A stretch of 64,000 bases of DNA from Pseudomonadota bacterium (GTDB lineage: Bacteria > Pseudomonadota > Alphaproteobacteria > Rhodospirillales > Magnetospirillaceae), in assembly GCA_021781575.1 (NCBI GenBank), contig JAJXWP010000012.1:34401-98400 (forward strand). Direction: 5' to 3'. Position 1 is the stretch's first letter. The number at the start of each line of letters is the position of its first letter. The position numbers and the translations under genes were made by a program. Below the pieces are notes generated by a model. It had not been told where the DNA came from, made no database searches, and saw nothing but the letters and a program-made list of their open reading frames with translations. Below, piece by piece: positions 17,586-26,164 of this stretch.

Positions 17586-17687
17586 ATGAGAACACCCGTC
17601 TTGGCAGGCACGAGCCAGAACAATACACCTCACGAAAACTATTATTATTATTCGTTAATAACAAATGATGGGTTTGTTGAAAATTAA
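17586..17687 (+). CDS. Possible 33-residue ORF containing four consecutive Tyr
   Basis: ATG 17586 has GGGAG 8 bases upstream (AGGA closer in) and reads to TAA 17687. The peptide has a polar N-terminus and the segment HENYYYYSLITNDGF. Its second half is AT-rich, unlike the surrounding genes. It lies 248 bases before the degenerate ABC-protein gene. It could be a leader peptide, a peptide precursor or chance; codon bias cannot be judged at this length. Confidence 0.25.
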   Translation: MRTPVLAGTSQNNTPHENYYYYSLITNDGFVEN

Positions 17688-17934
17688 TACCTATTTTTGC
17701 TTATCCATGGCGTTTCTTATTAGATAAGACAATAGATGCAGTCTTTTCCATCCTTCCGAAAGTCGTTAGAACATGGCGGGTGGCAGCCTCGCCGTCTTGC
17801 AATACAAAAAGTCAGTGCCATGCCCCCGCGCCCAGAAAAACATCAAATCAAACTTGTTTTCGGCCGCCGGATTCTGGAAAACATCTGCAACGCCATCTAC
17901 ACTGGCGCCATGGGATGGGAATACGGCAACACTT
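17688..17934 (+). promoter_or_regulatory. AT-rich leader region upstream of the degenerate ABC gene
   Basis: The stretch from about 17640 to 17760 is markedly AT-rich compared with the rest of the window and contains several TATTAT- and TTAAT-like hexamers, so it probably holds the promoter of the ABC gene. A frame open from 17773 means the true start could be earlier than 17935. I see no terminator, riboswitch or RNA gene here. Confidence 0.35.
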
Positions 17935-19812
17935 ATGGACGCCTTGAAAACTGCGAATAACGGTGGGCCGGATGTTTCCCCCGTAATCGGCAAGCCACCG
18001 AGCTTCATCCTCCGCTTCCTTGCGCTGGCCGGCCCCTACTGGCGCTCCGACGAGAAATGGAAGGCTCGCGGGCTGACCGCGGTGCTCGTTGTGCTGACCG
18101 TCGCCCAGGTGGTGTCGCCAATCCTGATGAATCTGTGGAGCGAAAAGCTCTTTGACGCCCTGGAACAGCACTTGATGCGGCGGTTCCTCATCTTGGTGGC
18201 GTTCTTTGGCCTCATCATGCTGGCCAACCTCGCGGTAACCAGCGTGCACCTGGCGGTCAAACGCCAATTGCAGTTGGGCTGGCGCCGCTGGCTCACCCGC
18301 CATGTTCTGGACGACTGGATGACATCAGGGCGTCACTATCAGGTGACGCACATGCCGGGCGACCACGACAACCCCGACGGGCGTATCGCCGAAGACATCC
18401 GCATCGCCACCGAATCCGCCATCAACCTGGCTCATTCGCTGTTTTATTGCCTGCTGCTGCTGATCAGCTTCACCAAGATCCTGTGGTCCCTGTCCGGGCC
18501 GGGGCAGTTCGCCCTTGGCGGGGTCGAACTGCAGATACCCGGACACCTTGTCTGGATCGCGCTGATCTACGCCGCCATCGGCACGTCGGTAGCCATATGG
18601 CTGGGCCACCCGTTGGTTCGAGCGGTCAACAACCGCCAGACGCACGAGGCCAACTTCCGTTTTGGCCTGGTTCATGCCCGGGAAAAGTCTGAGGCGATCG
18701 CCCTGATTCGCGGCGAAAAGGACGAGCGGCGGCGCTTTTCCGAACTGTTTCTTGACGTCGCGGCAGCGTGGAACCGACAGACCTCGGCGATCCTGCACAT
18801 CACCATGTTCACCTCCATATGGTCGGTGTTGTCCACTGCCTTCCCCATCTTTGTCGGCGCGCCCCGCTATATTTCCGGCTCCATCACCTTGGGCGCCTTG
18901 ATGCAGACGGCTCAAGCCTTCCAGCAGATGGAGGGGGCGCTGTCCTGGCCCATCGACAATCTAGGCCTGGCCGCCGAATGGAAGGCTTCGGTTGAACGGG
19001 TGTTGGGCCTGCACGATGCCCTGACCCGCCTGGCCGAGGAGGTCGAAGACGGCGACGAGCATCGCATCGCCATCGCCGCCGCCGGCCGGCCGGTGCTGGC
19101 CTTCCACAACCTGTCGGTCAATGACCCCGACGACAAGATCGTGATCAGCGACTTCTCGGCCGAAATCGGACTGGGTGAGCGGGTATTAATTTCCGGCGAC
19201 CCGGGTGCGGCGGTCAAGCTGTTCAAGGTGGTCGCCCGGCTATGGCCGTGGGGGCGCGGGCGCGTCGAACTGCCCAACGACGCCACCATCTTCTTCATGC
19301 CTCAACGCCCTTACCTGCCCATCGGCACGTTGCGCGGTGCCATCAGCTACCCCGACGGGCCGGATGCGTTTAGTGACGATCAGGTTGTGGCCGCGCTGAA
19401 ATCGGTCGGCCTGGATCATCTGCTGGAGCGTCTGGATGATATCCAGGCCTGGGAAAAGGTGATACCGGCCGGCGATCAGCAACGGCTGGGCTATTCGCGC
19501 CTGCTGCTGCACCGCCCCAATTGGATCTTCATCCAGGAGGCCACCAACGCCCTGGATCCCGAGGGCGAGGAAGACATGATGCGGCTGGTGCAAGCCGAGT
19601 TCCCCCAGGCGACGATTCTCACCGTCGGCTATCACGCCTCACTGGAAGCCTATCATCAGCGCAAACTGGTCTTGGTGCGCGCCCCCGACGGGCTGGTACT
19701 GATCACCGACCGCCGCCGGGCGCCGCGTCCATCGAAATCGAAGGTCGGCCCCGGACGGTTCTACAGCCAGCTGCTCAAGCTGCTGGGGCAGACGACCGGC
19801 GAACCGACCTGA
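17935..19812 (+). CDS. SbmA/BacA-type ABC transporter fusion with degenerate ATPase motifs
   Basis: 625 residues. The N-terminal half is the SbmA/BacA-like membrane domain (about 5 to 6 spans; key phrases WLTRHVLDDWM, NPDGRIAEDI, NFRFGLVHARE), and the C-terminal part is an ABC ATPase as in YddA-type fusions. All the catalytic motifs are altered. Walker A reads GDPGAAVKL from residue 421, with no GK(S/T). Walker B ends IQEATNALD, with Gln534 for Asp. The signature reads IPAGDQQR, and the switch-His position reads GYH. ATP hydrolysis is therefore unlikely; transport may be proton-driven as in BacA/SbmA, which lack an ATPase. The start ATG 17935 is a judgement; the frame is open from 17773. The 3' end overlaps the convergent beta-glucosidase gene by 38 bases. 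Confidence 0.85.
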   Translation: MDALKTANNGGPDVSPVIGKPPSFILRFLALAGPYWRSDEKWKARGLTAVLVVLTVAQVVSPILMNLWSEKLFDALEQHLMRRFLILVAFFGLIMLANLAVTSVHLAVKRQLQLGWRRWLTRHVLDDWMTSGRHYQVTHMPGDHDNPDGRIAEDIRIATESAINLAHSLFYCLLLLISFTKILWSLSGPGQFALGGVELQIPGHLVWIALIYAAIGTSVAIWLGHPLVRAVNNRQTHEANFRFGLVHAREKSEAIALIRGEKDERRRFSELFLDVAAAWNRQTSAILHITMFTSIWSVLSTAFPIFVGAPRYISGSITLGALMQTAQAFQQMEGALSWPIDNLGLAAEWKASVERVLGLHDALTRLAEEVEDGDEHRIAIAAAGRPVLAFHNLSVNDPDDKIVISDFSAEIGLGERVLISGDPGAAVKLFKVVARLWPWGRGRVELPNDATIFFMPQRPYLPIGTLRGAISYPDGPDAFSDDQVVAALKSVGLDHLLERLDDIQAWEKVIPAGDQQRLGYSRLLLHRPNWIFIQEATNALDPEGEEDMMRLVQAEFPQATILTVGYHASLEAYHQRKLVLVRAPDGLVLITDRRRAPRPSKSKVGPGRFYSQLLKLLGQTTGEPT

Positions 19813-21118
19813 TCAGCTCGGCATACCAGCGGGCCGAAGCCTTGGGGGTGCGCTTCTGCGTCTGGTAATCGACGTGGACAAGACCGAAGCGCTGGCTGAG
19901 GCCGCTGCCCCACTCGAAATTATCGAGCAGGCACCAGACGAAATAGCCCCGGACATCGGCTCCGGCACGCATGGCCTCGCCCATCGCGTCGGTGTACACC
20001 TTGAAGAAGTTGATCCGGTGTTCGTCGTTCACTTGGCCAGCGGCGTCGGGCTGATCATCGCCGCCGCAGCCGTTTTCCGTAACGTAGATCGGCATGCGAT
20101 AACGCCGGCTGATGGCCAACAGCTCGTCGCGGAACATGTCTGGGAACACCGGCCAGCCGACGCCATAGGTCGGCGCATCCTCCGGCGTCTCCCCCCAGGT
20201 GAACCCCCAGGTGGTGTCGGCGTCGGCCCGGGCGAAAATCGGGCCGTAATGATTGAGGCCGAACCAGTCGATGGGGCGGCAGATGCGGGCCATGTCGCCG
20301 GCTTGCACATAAGGTTCGATCGCCCGGGCGATCTGCGGCGGATAATGGCCGAGCAGCTGCGGATCGGGAAAGGCCAGATTCCAATGCTCGTTGAGCAGGT
20401 CGGCGGCAGCCTGGTTCTCCGGCTTGCCCCCCTCGGGCAGCACGATCTGCCGGTTGTGAATGGCGCCGATCGAAGCGCCGGGCACCAGGCCGCGCAACAC
20501 GTCGACGCCGGCGCCGTGCGCCAAATTGACATGGTGGATGGCCCGCAGATGGCTTACCCGGTCGGTTACGCCCGGCGCTGCCCAGTTGATGGCGTAGCCG
20601 AACAAGGTGAACACCGAGAACTCATTGAAGGTGATCCAGCGCTTGACCCGATCGCCATAACGGCGCGCCGCCAGGCAGGCATAGTCGGCAAACCAGCCGG
20701 CGGCGTCGCGGCTGGTCCAACCGCCCAGGTCGTCGAGGGCTTGCGGCAGATCCCAGTGGTAGAGCGTCAGCCATGGCTCGATTCCCGCCTCCAGCAGTCG
20801 GTCGATCAGGCGGTCGTAGAAGTCGAGGCCGGCTTGGTTGATCGCCCCGCGGCCGCGCGGCAACAGGCGCGGCCAAGCCACCGAAAAGCGATAGGCGGAA
20901 ACGCCCATTTCCTTCATCAGCGCAATGTCTTCAGGGTAACGGTGGTAATGGTCGCACGCCACGTCGCCGGTGGTGCCGTCGCCGACGCCGCCTTTCATCC
21001 TGCACCGGGTATCCCAGATACTGGGACCGCGGCCGTCCTCGGCCACGGCACCTTCGATCTGATAGGCAGAAGTCGAGGCACCCCAAACGAAATCATGCGG
21101 GATTTGCGGCAAAGCCAT
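19775..21118 (-). CDS. Beta-glucosidase, glycoside hydrolase family 1 (copy 1)
   Basis: 447 residues, normal GH1 length. It begins with the family N-terminus FVWGASTSAYQIEGA and has the acid/base Glu in WITFNEF and the nucleophile Glu in YVTENGCGG. The YRFSVAWPRLLP, YHWDLPQAL and LLDNFEWGSGLSQRFGL segments are all present. There is no signal peptide, so it hydrolyses imported beta-linked disaccharides or glycosides in the cytosol. GGAGG precedes the start closely. Its 3' end overlaps the convergent ABC gene. A second GH1 gene lies about 2.8 kb away; the two are not close copies. Confidence 0.95.
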   Translation of the reverse strand: MALPQIPHDFVWGASTSAYQIEGAVAEDGRGPSIWDTRCRMKGGVGDGTTGDVACDHYHRYPEDIALMKEMGVSAYRFSVAWPRLLPRGRGAINQAGLDFYDRLIDRLLEAGIEPWLTLYHWDLPQALDDLGGWTSRDAAGWFADYACLAARRYGDRVKRWITFNEFSVFTLFGYAINWAAPGVTDRVSHLRAIHHVNLAHGAGVDVLRGLVPGASIGAIHNRQIVLPEGGKPENQAAADLLNEHWNLAFPDPQLLGHYPPQIARAIEPYVQAGDMARICRPIDWFGLNHYGPIFARADADTTWGFTWGETPEDAPTYGVGWPVFPDMFRDELLAISRRYRMPIYVTENGCGGDDQPDAAGQVNDEHRINFFKVYTDAMGEAMRAGADVRGYFVWCLLDNFEWGSGLSQRFGLVHVDYQTQKRTPKASARWYAELIRSVRRSSAPAA

Positions 21119-21251
21119 CGCGCCCTCCGAAAATGCAGACGAACGCAGCCAATCACAGACCGGCGCCAAGATAAAATGAAAAAGGACATCGGAGGGTGTT
21201 CCGCGGACCGCGGCAATCCGTCCGCCGCCGGACAAGGGTTCGTCTTCTTCG

Positions 21252-22340
21252 TCAGCAATCGGTAGCCGAAACGCAATTCCTGCCACGCCGCTTCGACAAA
21301 TACAGCTGGCGGTCGGCCTCCCGCATCAACGCATCGACCGTCTGGATCTTCGCCGTCATGGCGGCGACACCGATGCTGATCGTCATGGGGAGCCTCTCGG
21401 CGCCGCAGGAACAGGCCGACTGGGCCACGGCGCCCCTCAGCTTCTCGGCCACGACGGTGGCTTCGGCCAGCGACGTTCCAGGAAGGAGAACGGCAAACTC
21501 CTCGCCGCCGATGCGGCCGAGAAGATCCTCGGCGCGGACAGTCAACCGCAAGGTATCGGCGATATGGCGGATTGCCTCGTCACCGGCCGGGTGGCCGTGG
21601 GTATCGTTGATGACCTTGAAATGATCGATATCGAGAAGCAGCAGGCTCAACGGTTCGACATGCCGCAGCGCGCGCGCCACTTCCCGACCGAATTGCTGTT
21701 CGAAGCTCCGCCGGTTGTGCAAGCCGGTGAGGTAATCCGTATCCGCATATTTCTGCAACTGTTGGTCGATATGCGCCCTGGTCTTCTCGGAAGAATAAAT
21801 GAGAAGCGCCGCCGTCGCACAGGCCCCGGCCAGATTCGAAGTCGCTTCTCCCGTCATGTGGATGGGCTTCCACAGCATCAAGCCGATGGCCCCGGCATAG
21901 AACAGCCCGCCAGCGACAACACCCTTGCGTTGACCAAGGAAGGGGAAGGCGATGGCAGGAAAAACAGGCAGCCAAAGCACCACCTCGTCGTCCGGCCACC
22001 CGCTCCATAGCATGTAGAGCATTTCCGCACCCGCCATGGCCACCGCGCCGAGAAGCATTTCCTCGACCCTGCCGCTGCGCCGCAGGTAAACCGCCATGAT
22101 GGAAAACGCCACGGCGCAGATGGCTTCCGCCACGCCCTGGTCGACATGCGCCGTCATGAAGCTGTCGAGCGGAGCAAATACCGCGTTTACCGCGATGCCG
22201 ATGCCAAGCGCCCATCTGGTCAGGAACAGGCGCCGGCGACGGGGATCGTCCTGCCATGACGACTCGGCGCCATGCAGCTTTCGGGTTGGGGTCTTGCCGA
22301 ATAATCCCCCCGTCGGGCGGTTCACATTCCACTGATTCAT
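21252..22340 (-). CDS. Membrane-bound diguanylate cyclase (GGDEF)
   Basis: 362 residues. About six membrane helices span residues 40-185, then a short linker and a GGDEF domain from YADTDYLTGLHNRR (about 198). The active motif is GGEEF at 278-282 with an RAED inhibitory site at 269-272, so the enzyme should make c-di-GMP and be product-inhibited. The integral N-terminal region is a sensor of unknown input, with no known domain signature. The gene lies between the two GH1 genes and starts after an AT-rich region. Confidence 0.93.
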   Translation of the reverse strand: MNQWNVNRPTGGLFGKTPTRKLHGAESSWQDDPRRRRLFLTRWALGIGIAVNAVFAPLDSFMTAHVDQGVAEAICAVAFSIMAVYLRRSGRVEEMLLGAVAMAGAEMLYMLWSGWPDDEVVLWLPVFPAIAFPFLGQRKGVVAGGLFYAGAIGLMLWKPIHMTGEATSNLAGACATAALLIYSSEKTRAHIDQQLQKYADTDYLTGLHNRRSFEQQFGREVARALRHVEPLSLLLLDIDHFKVINDTHGHPAGDEAIRHIADTLRLTVRAEDLLGRIGGEEFAVLLPGTSLAEATVVAEKLRGAVAQSACSCGAERLPMTISIGVAAMTAKIQTVDALMREADRQLYLSKRRGRNCVSATDC

Positions 22341-22741
22341 CGCAAATGTGCCCGCCTAAACTATAATTTATATAGCCCCATACATAAGTATAATTTCACG
22401 CACCCTGTCAGAGAAACCCAGCCGGCCTCTCACTGTCATTAATAAATATTACCAGAGGAGAGGCATTTCAGCAATTTATCACATGCTTATCGGGGCTATG
22501 CGGCAACCCACTCTGGCTCTTGTCGATTTTCGGCATCAAGGGGCCACGGATGCCTCCGGGTTCCCCGCCATGCCAGACTGCATGGAACCGCGGGTGACAT
22601 ACAGGATGCCATCGCTAAATGGACCGAAGCTGAGGGCCAAGGGCTGGTACTGCCAAATCACCAAACCCTGCGCCAAGACAGGGAAAGACGATGGCGACGG
22701 CGGTGCGCGGCGCCAACCCGTGGCGCCGCCTTGATGTTGTT
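22341..22741. other. 401-base gap: AT-rich promoter region and possible gene remnant
   Basis: Bases about 22355-22470 are AT-rich and probably carry the promoter of the minus-strand diguanylate cyclase gene. From about 22700 down to 22531 the minus strand has a 47-codon open stretch with strongly G/C third positions (phrase FGPFSDGILYVTRG), as if it were the end of a former gene. It has no convincing start or Shine-Dalgarno site. A plus-strand ORF at 22483 lacks a spaced ribosome site. Nothing else is recognisable. Confidence 0.3.
22707..22729 (-). terminator. Hairpin after the beta-repeat protein gene
   Basis: A perfect 8-bp GC stem (22707-22714 with 22722-22729), 7-base loop, starts 12 bases beyond the stop of the minus-strand gene ending at 22742. 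It lacks a U-tract. Confidence 0.45.
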
Positions 22742-23713
22742 TCAGACCGCCGCAGCCAGTGCTGCCGGCAGCTCCGCCAGCTGCGCCTTCAGCCCCACCA
22801 GATCCACCGCCGTGCCGGCGCCATGTGCCACTTCGGTGTAGACACCGTGGCCGGCGGCATCCTCGAAGACGACGTAGCGGCTGTGATTGCCCCAACTGAT
22901 CGCTTCCTCGACGAAGCCGGGCTCCAACTGAGTGAAAGCCACATGGCTATCGGGCATCACCGCCATTGTGGCACCATCGGCCTTGACCATCGCCGCCGCC
23001 GTGACCGTTCCATCCGACCCGATGGCGAACATCGCGCGGTGCCCAGGGTCGACATCCAATGCCGTGGCGGAACCGCCTTGGGCAATGAACGTGGTCGAAC
23101 GGGCCGCGACGACATAGGCGGTGCCGTCCGCCGGCTGGCCGAATGTGACGGTCTTCACTTGGTTGCCTTCGACCCAACTCTCGGTGATGCTGCCCGTGGC
23201 GACCGTGAAAACGGCATCCGACGGAGGCGTGACCGTTTCCGTGTGGCTGACGACGCCAAAGGTCACGGTACGGGTTTCGGCGGTAACGGCGCCCCCCGCG
23301 ATGGTGAAATCATAGACCAGGGTCCCGCCGTTCGGCAGAGCGGCTGACGGCTGGGCGACGGTGAAACTCGTCTCGGTCACCGCGTATTGCGTGGTACTGC
23401 CGAATTCAAGGCCGTACTGAATCACCTGCGTGCCGCTGCTTTGGCTGATTGTTTCCGTCATTGTTCCGGTGCCGATGACGAAGCTGTCATTGGCGGACAG
23501 CGGCACATCGTATAGGTGGGAACCCCGAACCAGCTGCTCGGCCGTCACCTGCCCGTCGGAAATGATGAATTGGTAGCCCGCGGAAACGGATGCCTGGGAC
23601 GGGCCGTGAGATTCTTCGCCCCAATGCCGGCCCCAGCCCCACCCTCCTTCATCAGTCGGATCCGAATGGGCCGCGCGGTTTTGGTTGATCACCTCGGAGT
23701 CGAAGCTCCCCAT
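22742..23713 (-). CDS. Unrecognised protein with five beta-strand-like repeats
   Basis: 323 residues, Thr/Val/Gly-rich, no signal peptide and no membrane span. A short motif of the form (Y/F)xF(T/I)IxxGxVTAE recurs at about residues 47-59, 77-88, 134-146, 167-179 and 227-240, each followed by Thr/Val-rich strands, suggesting a beta-solenoid or beta-sandwich array. The N-terminus (residues 15-40) is Gly/Trp/His-rich and the C-terminus is an Ala/Leu helix. AAAGGAA lies 7 bases before ATG 23713. It could be a surface or type I-secreted protein with an uncleaved C-terminal signal, but nothing proves export. No family recognised. Confidence 0.65.
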   Translation of the reverse strand: MGSFDSEVINQNRAAHSDPTDEGGWGWGRHWGEESHGPSQASVSAGYQFIISDGQVTAEQLVRGSHLYDVPLSANDSFVIGTGTMTETISQSSGTQVIQYGLEFGSTTQYAVTETSFTVAQPSAALPNGGTLVYDFTIAGGAVTAETRTVTFGVVSHTETVTPPSDAVFTVATGSITESWVEGNQVKTVTFGQPADGTAYVVAARSTTFIAQGGSATALDVDPGHRAMFAIGSDGTVTAAAMVKADGATMAVMPDSHVAFTQLEPGFVEEAISWGNHSRYVVFEDAAGHGVYTEVAHGAGTAVDLVGLKAQLAELPAALAAAV

Positions 23714-23914
23714 GGAATATTCCTTTCTCGTCAAGGCAGCGGCGAAGTGAGCCGCGCCAGGCGAACCTAGCCGAAAGGAAAAGATGGCGGCTGTTACCCC
23801 TTTGGGATTAACCGGTGATCGAACGGTGACAATTCGAAATCGATCCAGCGGGGAACCCCCACCCGCCGCCTGGGCGGTACCCTGGCCCGATTTTGCCGAT
23901 GCCGCCTCGGCCGT

Positions 23915-25243
23915 TCACAGCACCCCGCTCTTCACCACCTTGCTGAAGAACTCATAGCTGTCCTTCGGCGTCCGCTTCAGCGTGTCGTAGTCGACATGCA
24001 CGATGCCGAAGCGTTTGGATAGGCCGAAGGCCCATTCGAAATTGTCGAGCAGGCTCCAGCACAGGTAGCCCTTGACGTTGCAGCCGGCCGCCAGGGCGCG
24101 GGCCACCGCTCCCAGGTGCTCTCTGAGGAAAGCGACCCGCTCGGGGTCGTGGACCCGGCCTTCGGTCACCTGGTCGTCATATGCGGCGCCGTTCTCGGCA
24201 ATGAACACGGCCGGATTTCCATAGTGCTCCTTGAAATCGACGAGTTGGTCGTAAAGACCGTCCGGCTGCACCGGCCAGGCCATGCCGGTCCACCGTTCGC
24301 AGCGGGCGTCGCCCCAGCCGACATCGAACGGTCGGCCCGCCTCGAACTTCATCGTCATGCGGGAGTAGTAGTTGATGCCCAGCAGGTCGATCGGATAACG
24401 AATGGCTTGTTCGTCGCCGGGCAGGACGAAGTCCCTCATCCGATCGGCCAGGACGGGCGGAATGCGCCCCAACATCAGGCCATCCAGTGGGACGCGGTTC
24501 CATACCGCATCCCACCGCGCCGCCGCGGCGACATCCGCCGCGCGGTCGGTGTCGGGCCGGCAGGGTTGCAGGTTGATCACCGTTCCCAAGGTGAGGCCGT
24601 CGCCGGAATGCTCGGCAGAGATCGCCCGCAGCGCGGCGCCCTGCGCCAGATTCTGGTGATGCAGCGCCCGCAGGATGCCCACCTCGCCCAGCTTATGGCC
24701 GGGCGCATGCTCTCCGACGCCGTAACCGAAGATGGCGACTACGTTGGGCTCGTTCAGCATCATCCAGTCCTTGACCCGATCAGCCAAGCGCTGGGAGACC
24801 ACCCGGGCGTATTCGGCGAACGGCCCGATGATCTCTCGCCCCTGCCAGCCGCCCCGGTCCTCCAGCGGCTGCGGCAGATCCCAGTGGTAAAGGCAGGCCA
24901 TCGGCCGGATGCCCGCGGCCAGCAGGCCGTCCACCAGGCGGTCGTAGAAGTCGAGGCCCTTCTCGTTGATCGGGCCCGTGCCGGCCGGGACGATGCGCGG
25001 CCACGCGATGGAGAAGCGATAGGCATTGAATCCCGCCGCCTTCATCAGCGCGACGTCTTCGCGCCAGCGATAATAATGGTCACAGGCGACTGCGGCGTTG
25101 GTGCCGTCGATGATGCGCCCGGCGGCGGCGAAAGTATCCCACACGCAGGGGCCGCGGCCATCGGCATCGAGGGCGCCCTCGATCTGGTAGGACGAAGTCG
25201 AGGCACCCCAAAGAAAATCCCTGGGAAAGGTGAAGGAAATCAT
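23915..25243 (-). CDS. Beta-glucosidase, glycoside hydrolase family 1 (copy 2)
   Basis: 442 residues with all GH1 landmarks: FLWGASTSSYQIEGA at the N-terminus, acid/base Glu in WMMLNEPN, nucleophile Glu in VFIAENGAAYDD, and SLLDNFEWAFGLSKRFGI near the C-terminus. No signal peptide, so cytosolic. Compared with copy 1 it keeps the standard NEP tripeptide at the acid/base site. A GGGGA site precedes ATG 25243. It may belong to the same glucoside-using capacity, but no transporter or regulator is adjacent. Confidence 0.95.
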   Translation of the reverse strand: MISFTFPRDFLWGASTSSYQIEGALDADGRGPCVWDTFAAAGRIIDGTNAAVACDHYYRWREDVALMKAAGFNAYRFSIAWPRIVPAGTGPINEKGLDFYDRLVDGLLAAGIRPMACLYHWDLPQPLEDRGGWQGREIIGPFAEYARVVSQRLADRVKDWMMLNEPNVVAIFGYGVGEHAPGHKLGEVGILRALHHQNLAQGAALRAISAEHSGDGLTLGTVINLQPCRPDTDRAADVAAAARWDAVWNRVPLDGLMLGRIPPVLADRMRDFVLPGDEQAIRYPIDLLGINYYSRMTMKFEAGRPFDVGWGDARCERWTGMAWPVQPDGLYDQLVDFKEHYGNPAVFIAENGAAYDDQVTEGRVHDPERVAFLREHLGAVARALAAGCNVKGYLCWSLLDNFEWAFGLSKRFGIVHVDYDTLKRTPKDSYEFFSKVVKSGVL

Positions 25244-25331
25244 GCCGCAGTCCCCTGACCGAGTTGACGCGGCACCAGAATGCCTCAAGAGCGCCGCCTA
25301 CACCACCCCCCCGCCCCGCGGAACGAGCCGA

Positions 25332-25706
25332 TCAGAACAGGTTCAGCGCCAGTTTGGCGTCGGTTGACATGCGCTCCATCGACCACGGCGGTTCCCAGAC
25401 CAGGGCCACGGTCACCTCGCCGACGCCAGGAACCAGCGCGACGGTGTTCGCCACCTGCTGCGGCAGCGCGCCCGCCACCGGGCAGCTCGGCGCAGTGAGC
25501 GTCATTTCGATTGTCACCGTGCCGTCCTTTTGGACGTCGAGATTGTAGATCAGGCCGAGATCAAAAATATTCACCGGAATCTCGGGATCGTAGACCGTCG
25601 ACAGTGCTTCGATCACGTCCTCTTCGTCGGCCGCCAGCAAGCCCGGCTCCAACGGCCTGCCCGCCTTCGCGACGCTGGAGGAATCAGCTGTATCCATGGC
25701 GTTCAT
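25332..25706 (-). CDS. sufT: SufT-like Fe-S assembly factor (DUF59)
   Basis: 124 residues. A short Ala/Asp-rich N-terminal extension leads to the DUF59 core: VYDPEIPVNIFDLGLIYNL and TLTAPSCPVAGALP with the conserved Cys. SufT proteins assist Fe-S cluster maturation and are standard at the end of alphaproteobacterial suf operons. The start overlaps the stop of the SufU-like gene by 4 bases (ATGA). This is the last gene of the SUF operon. Confidence 0.92.
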   Translation of the reverse strand: MNAMDTADSSSVAKAGRPLEPGLLAADEEDVIEALSTVYDPEIPVNIFDLGLIYNLDVQKDGTVTIEMTLTAPSCPVAGALPQQVANTVALVPGVGEVTVALVWEPPWSMERMSTDAKLALNLF

Positions 25707-26164
25707 TCGGTCGTCACCTTCTGCTCGTCCTTGAGCGCGGCCACCAGCGTATGCCAGGCCAGAGTCGCGCATTTAACCCGAACCGGGTAATCGCGCACCC
25801 CGGCCAGAACACTGAGGCGATCCATCTCGTCCTCCAATTCGTCGGAGGGCTCGGCCTCGCCGCCGGTGGCCAGGGCGTGGAAATTGGCGAATAGCTCTTC
25901 CGCCTGTTTCTCGGTCTTGCCGACCAAGACCTCGGTCATCAGCGAAGCCGATGCCGTCGAGATGGCGCACCCCTGCCCCTCGAACGACACGTCCTCGATC
26001 ACCCCGTCGGCATTGACCTTAAGGAACACAATCAGCTTGTCGCCGCACAGCGGATTCTCGCCGCGGGCGTGATGGTTGGCGTCCTCGATCATGCGGCGGT
26101 TCCGCGGATGCCGGCCGTGGTCGAGAATGACTTCCTGATAGAGATCGCGCAGATCGTCGCTCAT
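25703..26164 (-). CDS. sufU: SufU/IscU-like Fe-S assembly protein
   Basis: 153 residues with the three conserved cysteines of the NifU-N/IscU fold in NPLCGDK, GQGCAISTASASLM and VRVKCATLAWHT. The insert of about 18 residues before the third Cys marks the SufU type. SufU relays sulfur from SufS, or acts as scaffold, in the cytosol. Both ends overlap the neighbouring genes by 4 bases, so expression is tightly coupled to sufS and sufT. Confidence 0.93.
   Translation of the reverse strand: MSDDLRDLYQEVILDHGRHPRNRRMIEDANHHARGENPLCGDKLIVFLKVNADGVIEDVSFEGQGCAISTASASLMTEVLVGKTEKQAEELFANFHALATGGEAEPSDELEDEMDRLSVLAGVRDYPVRVKCATLAWHTLVAALKDEQKVTTE

Noticed and set aside
22483..22734. 83-codon plus-strand frame in the gap near the diguanylate cyclase gene
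   Set aside because: The purine-rich GAGGAGAGG upstream is about 20 bases from the ATG, the product has no family, and the opposite strand looks more coding-like.
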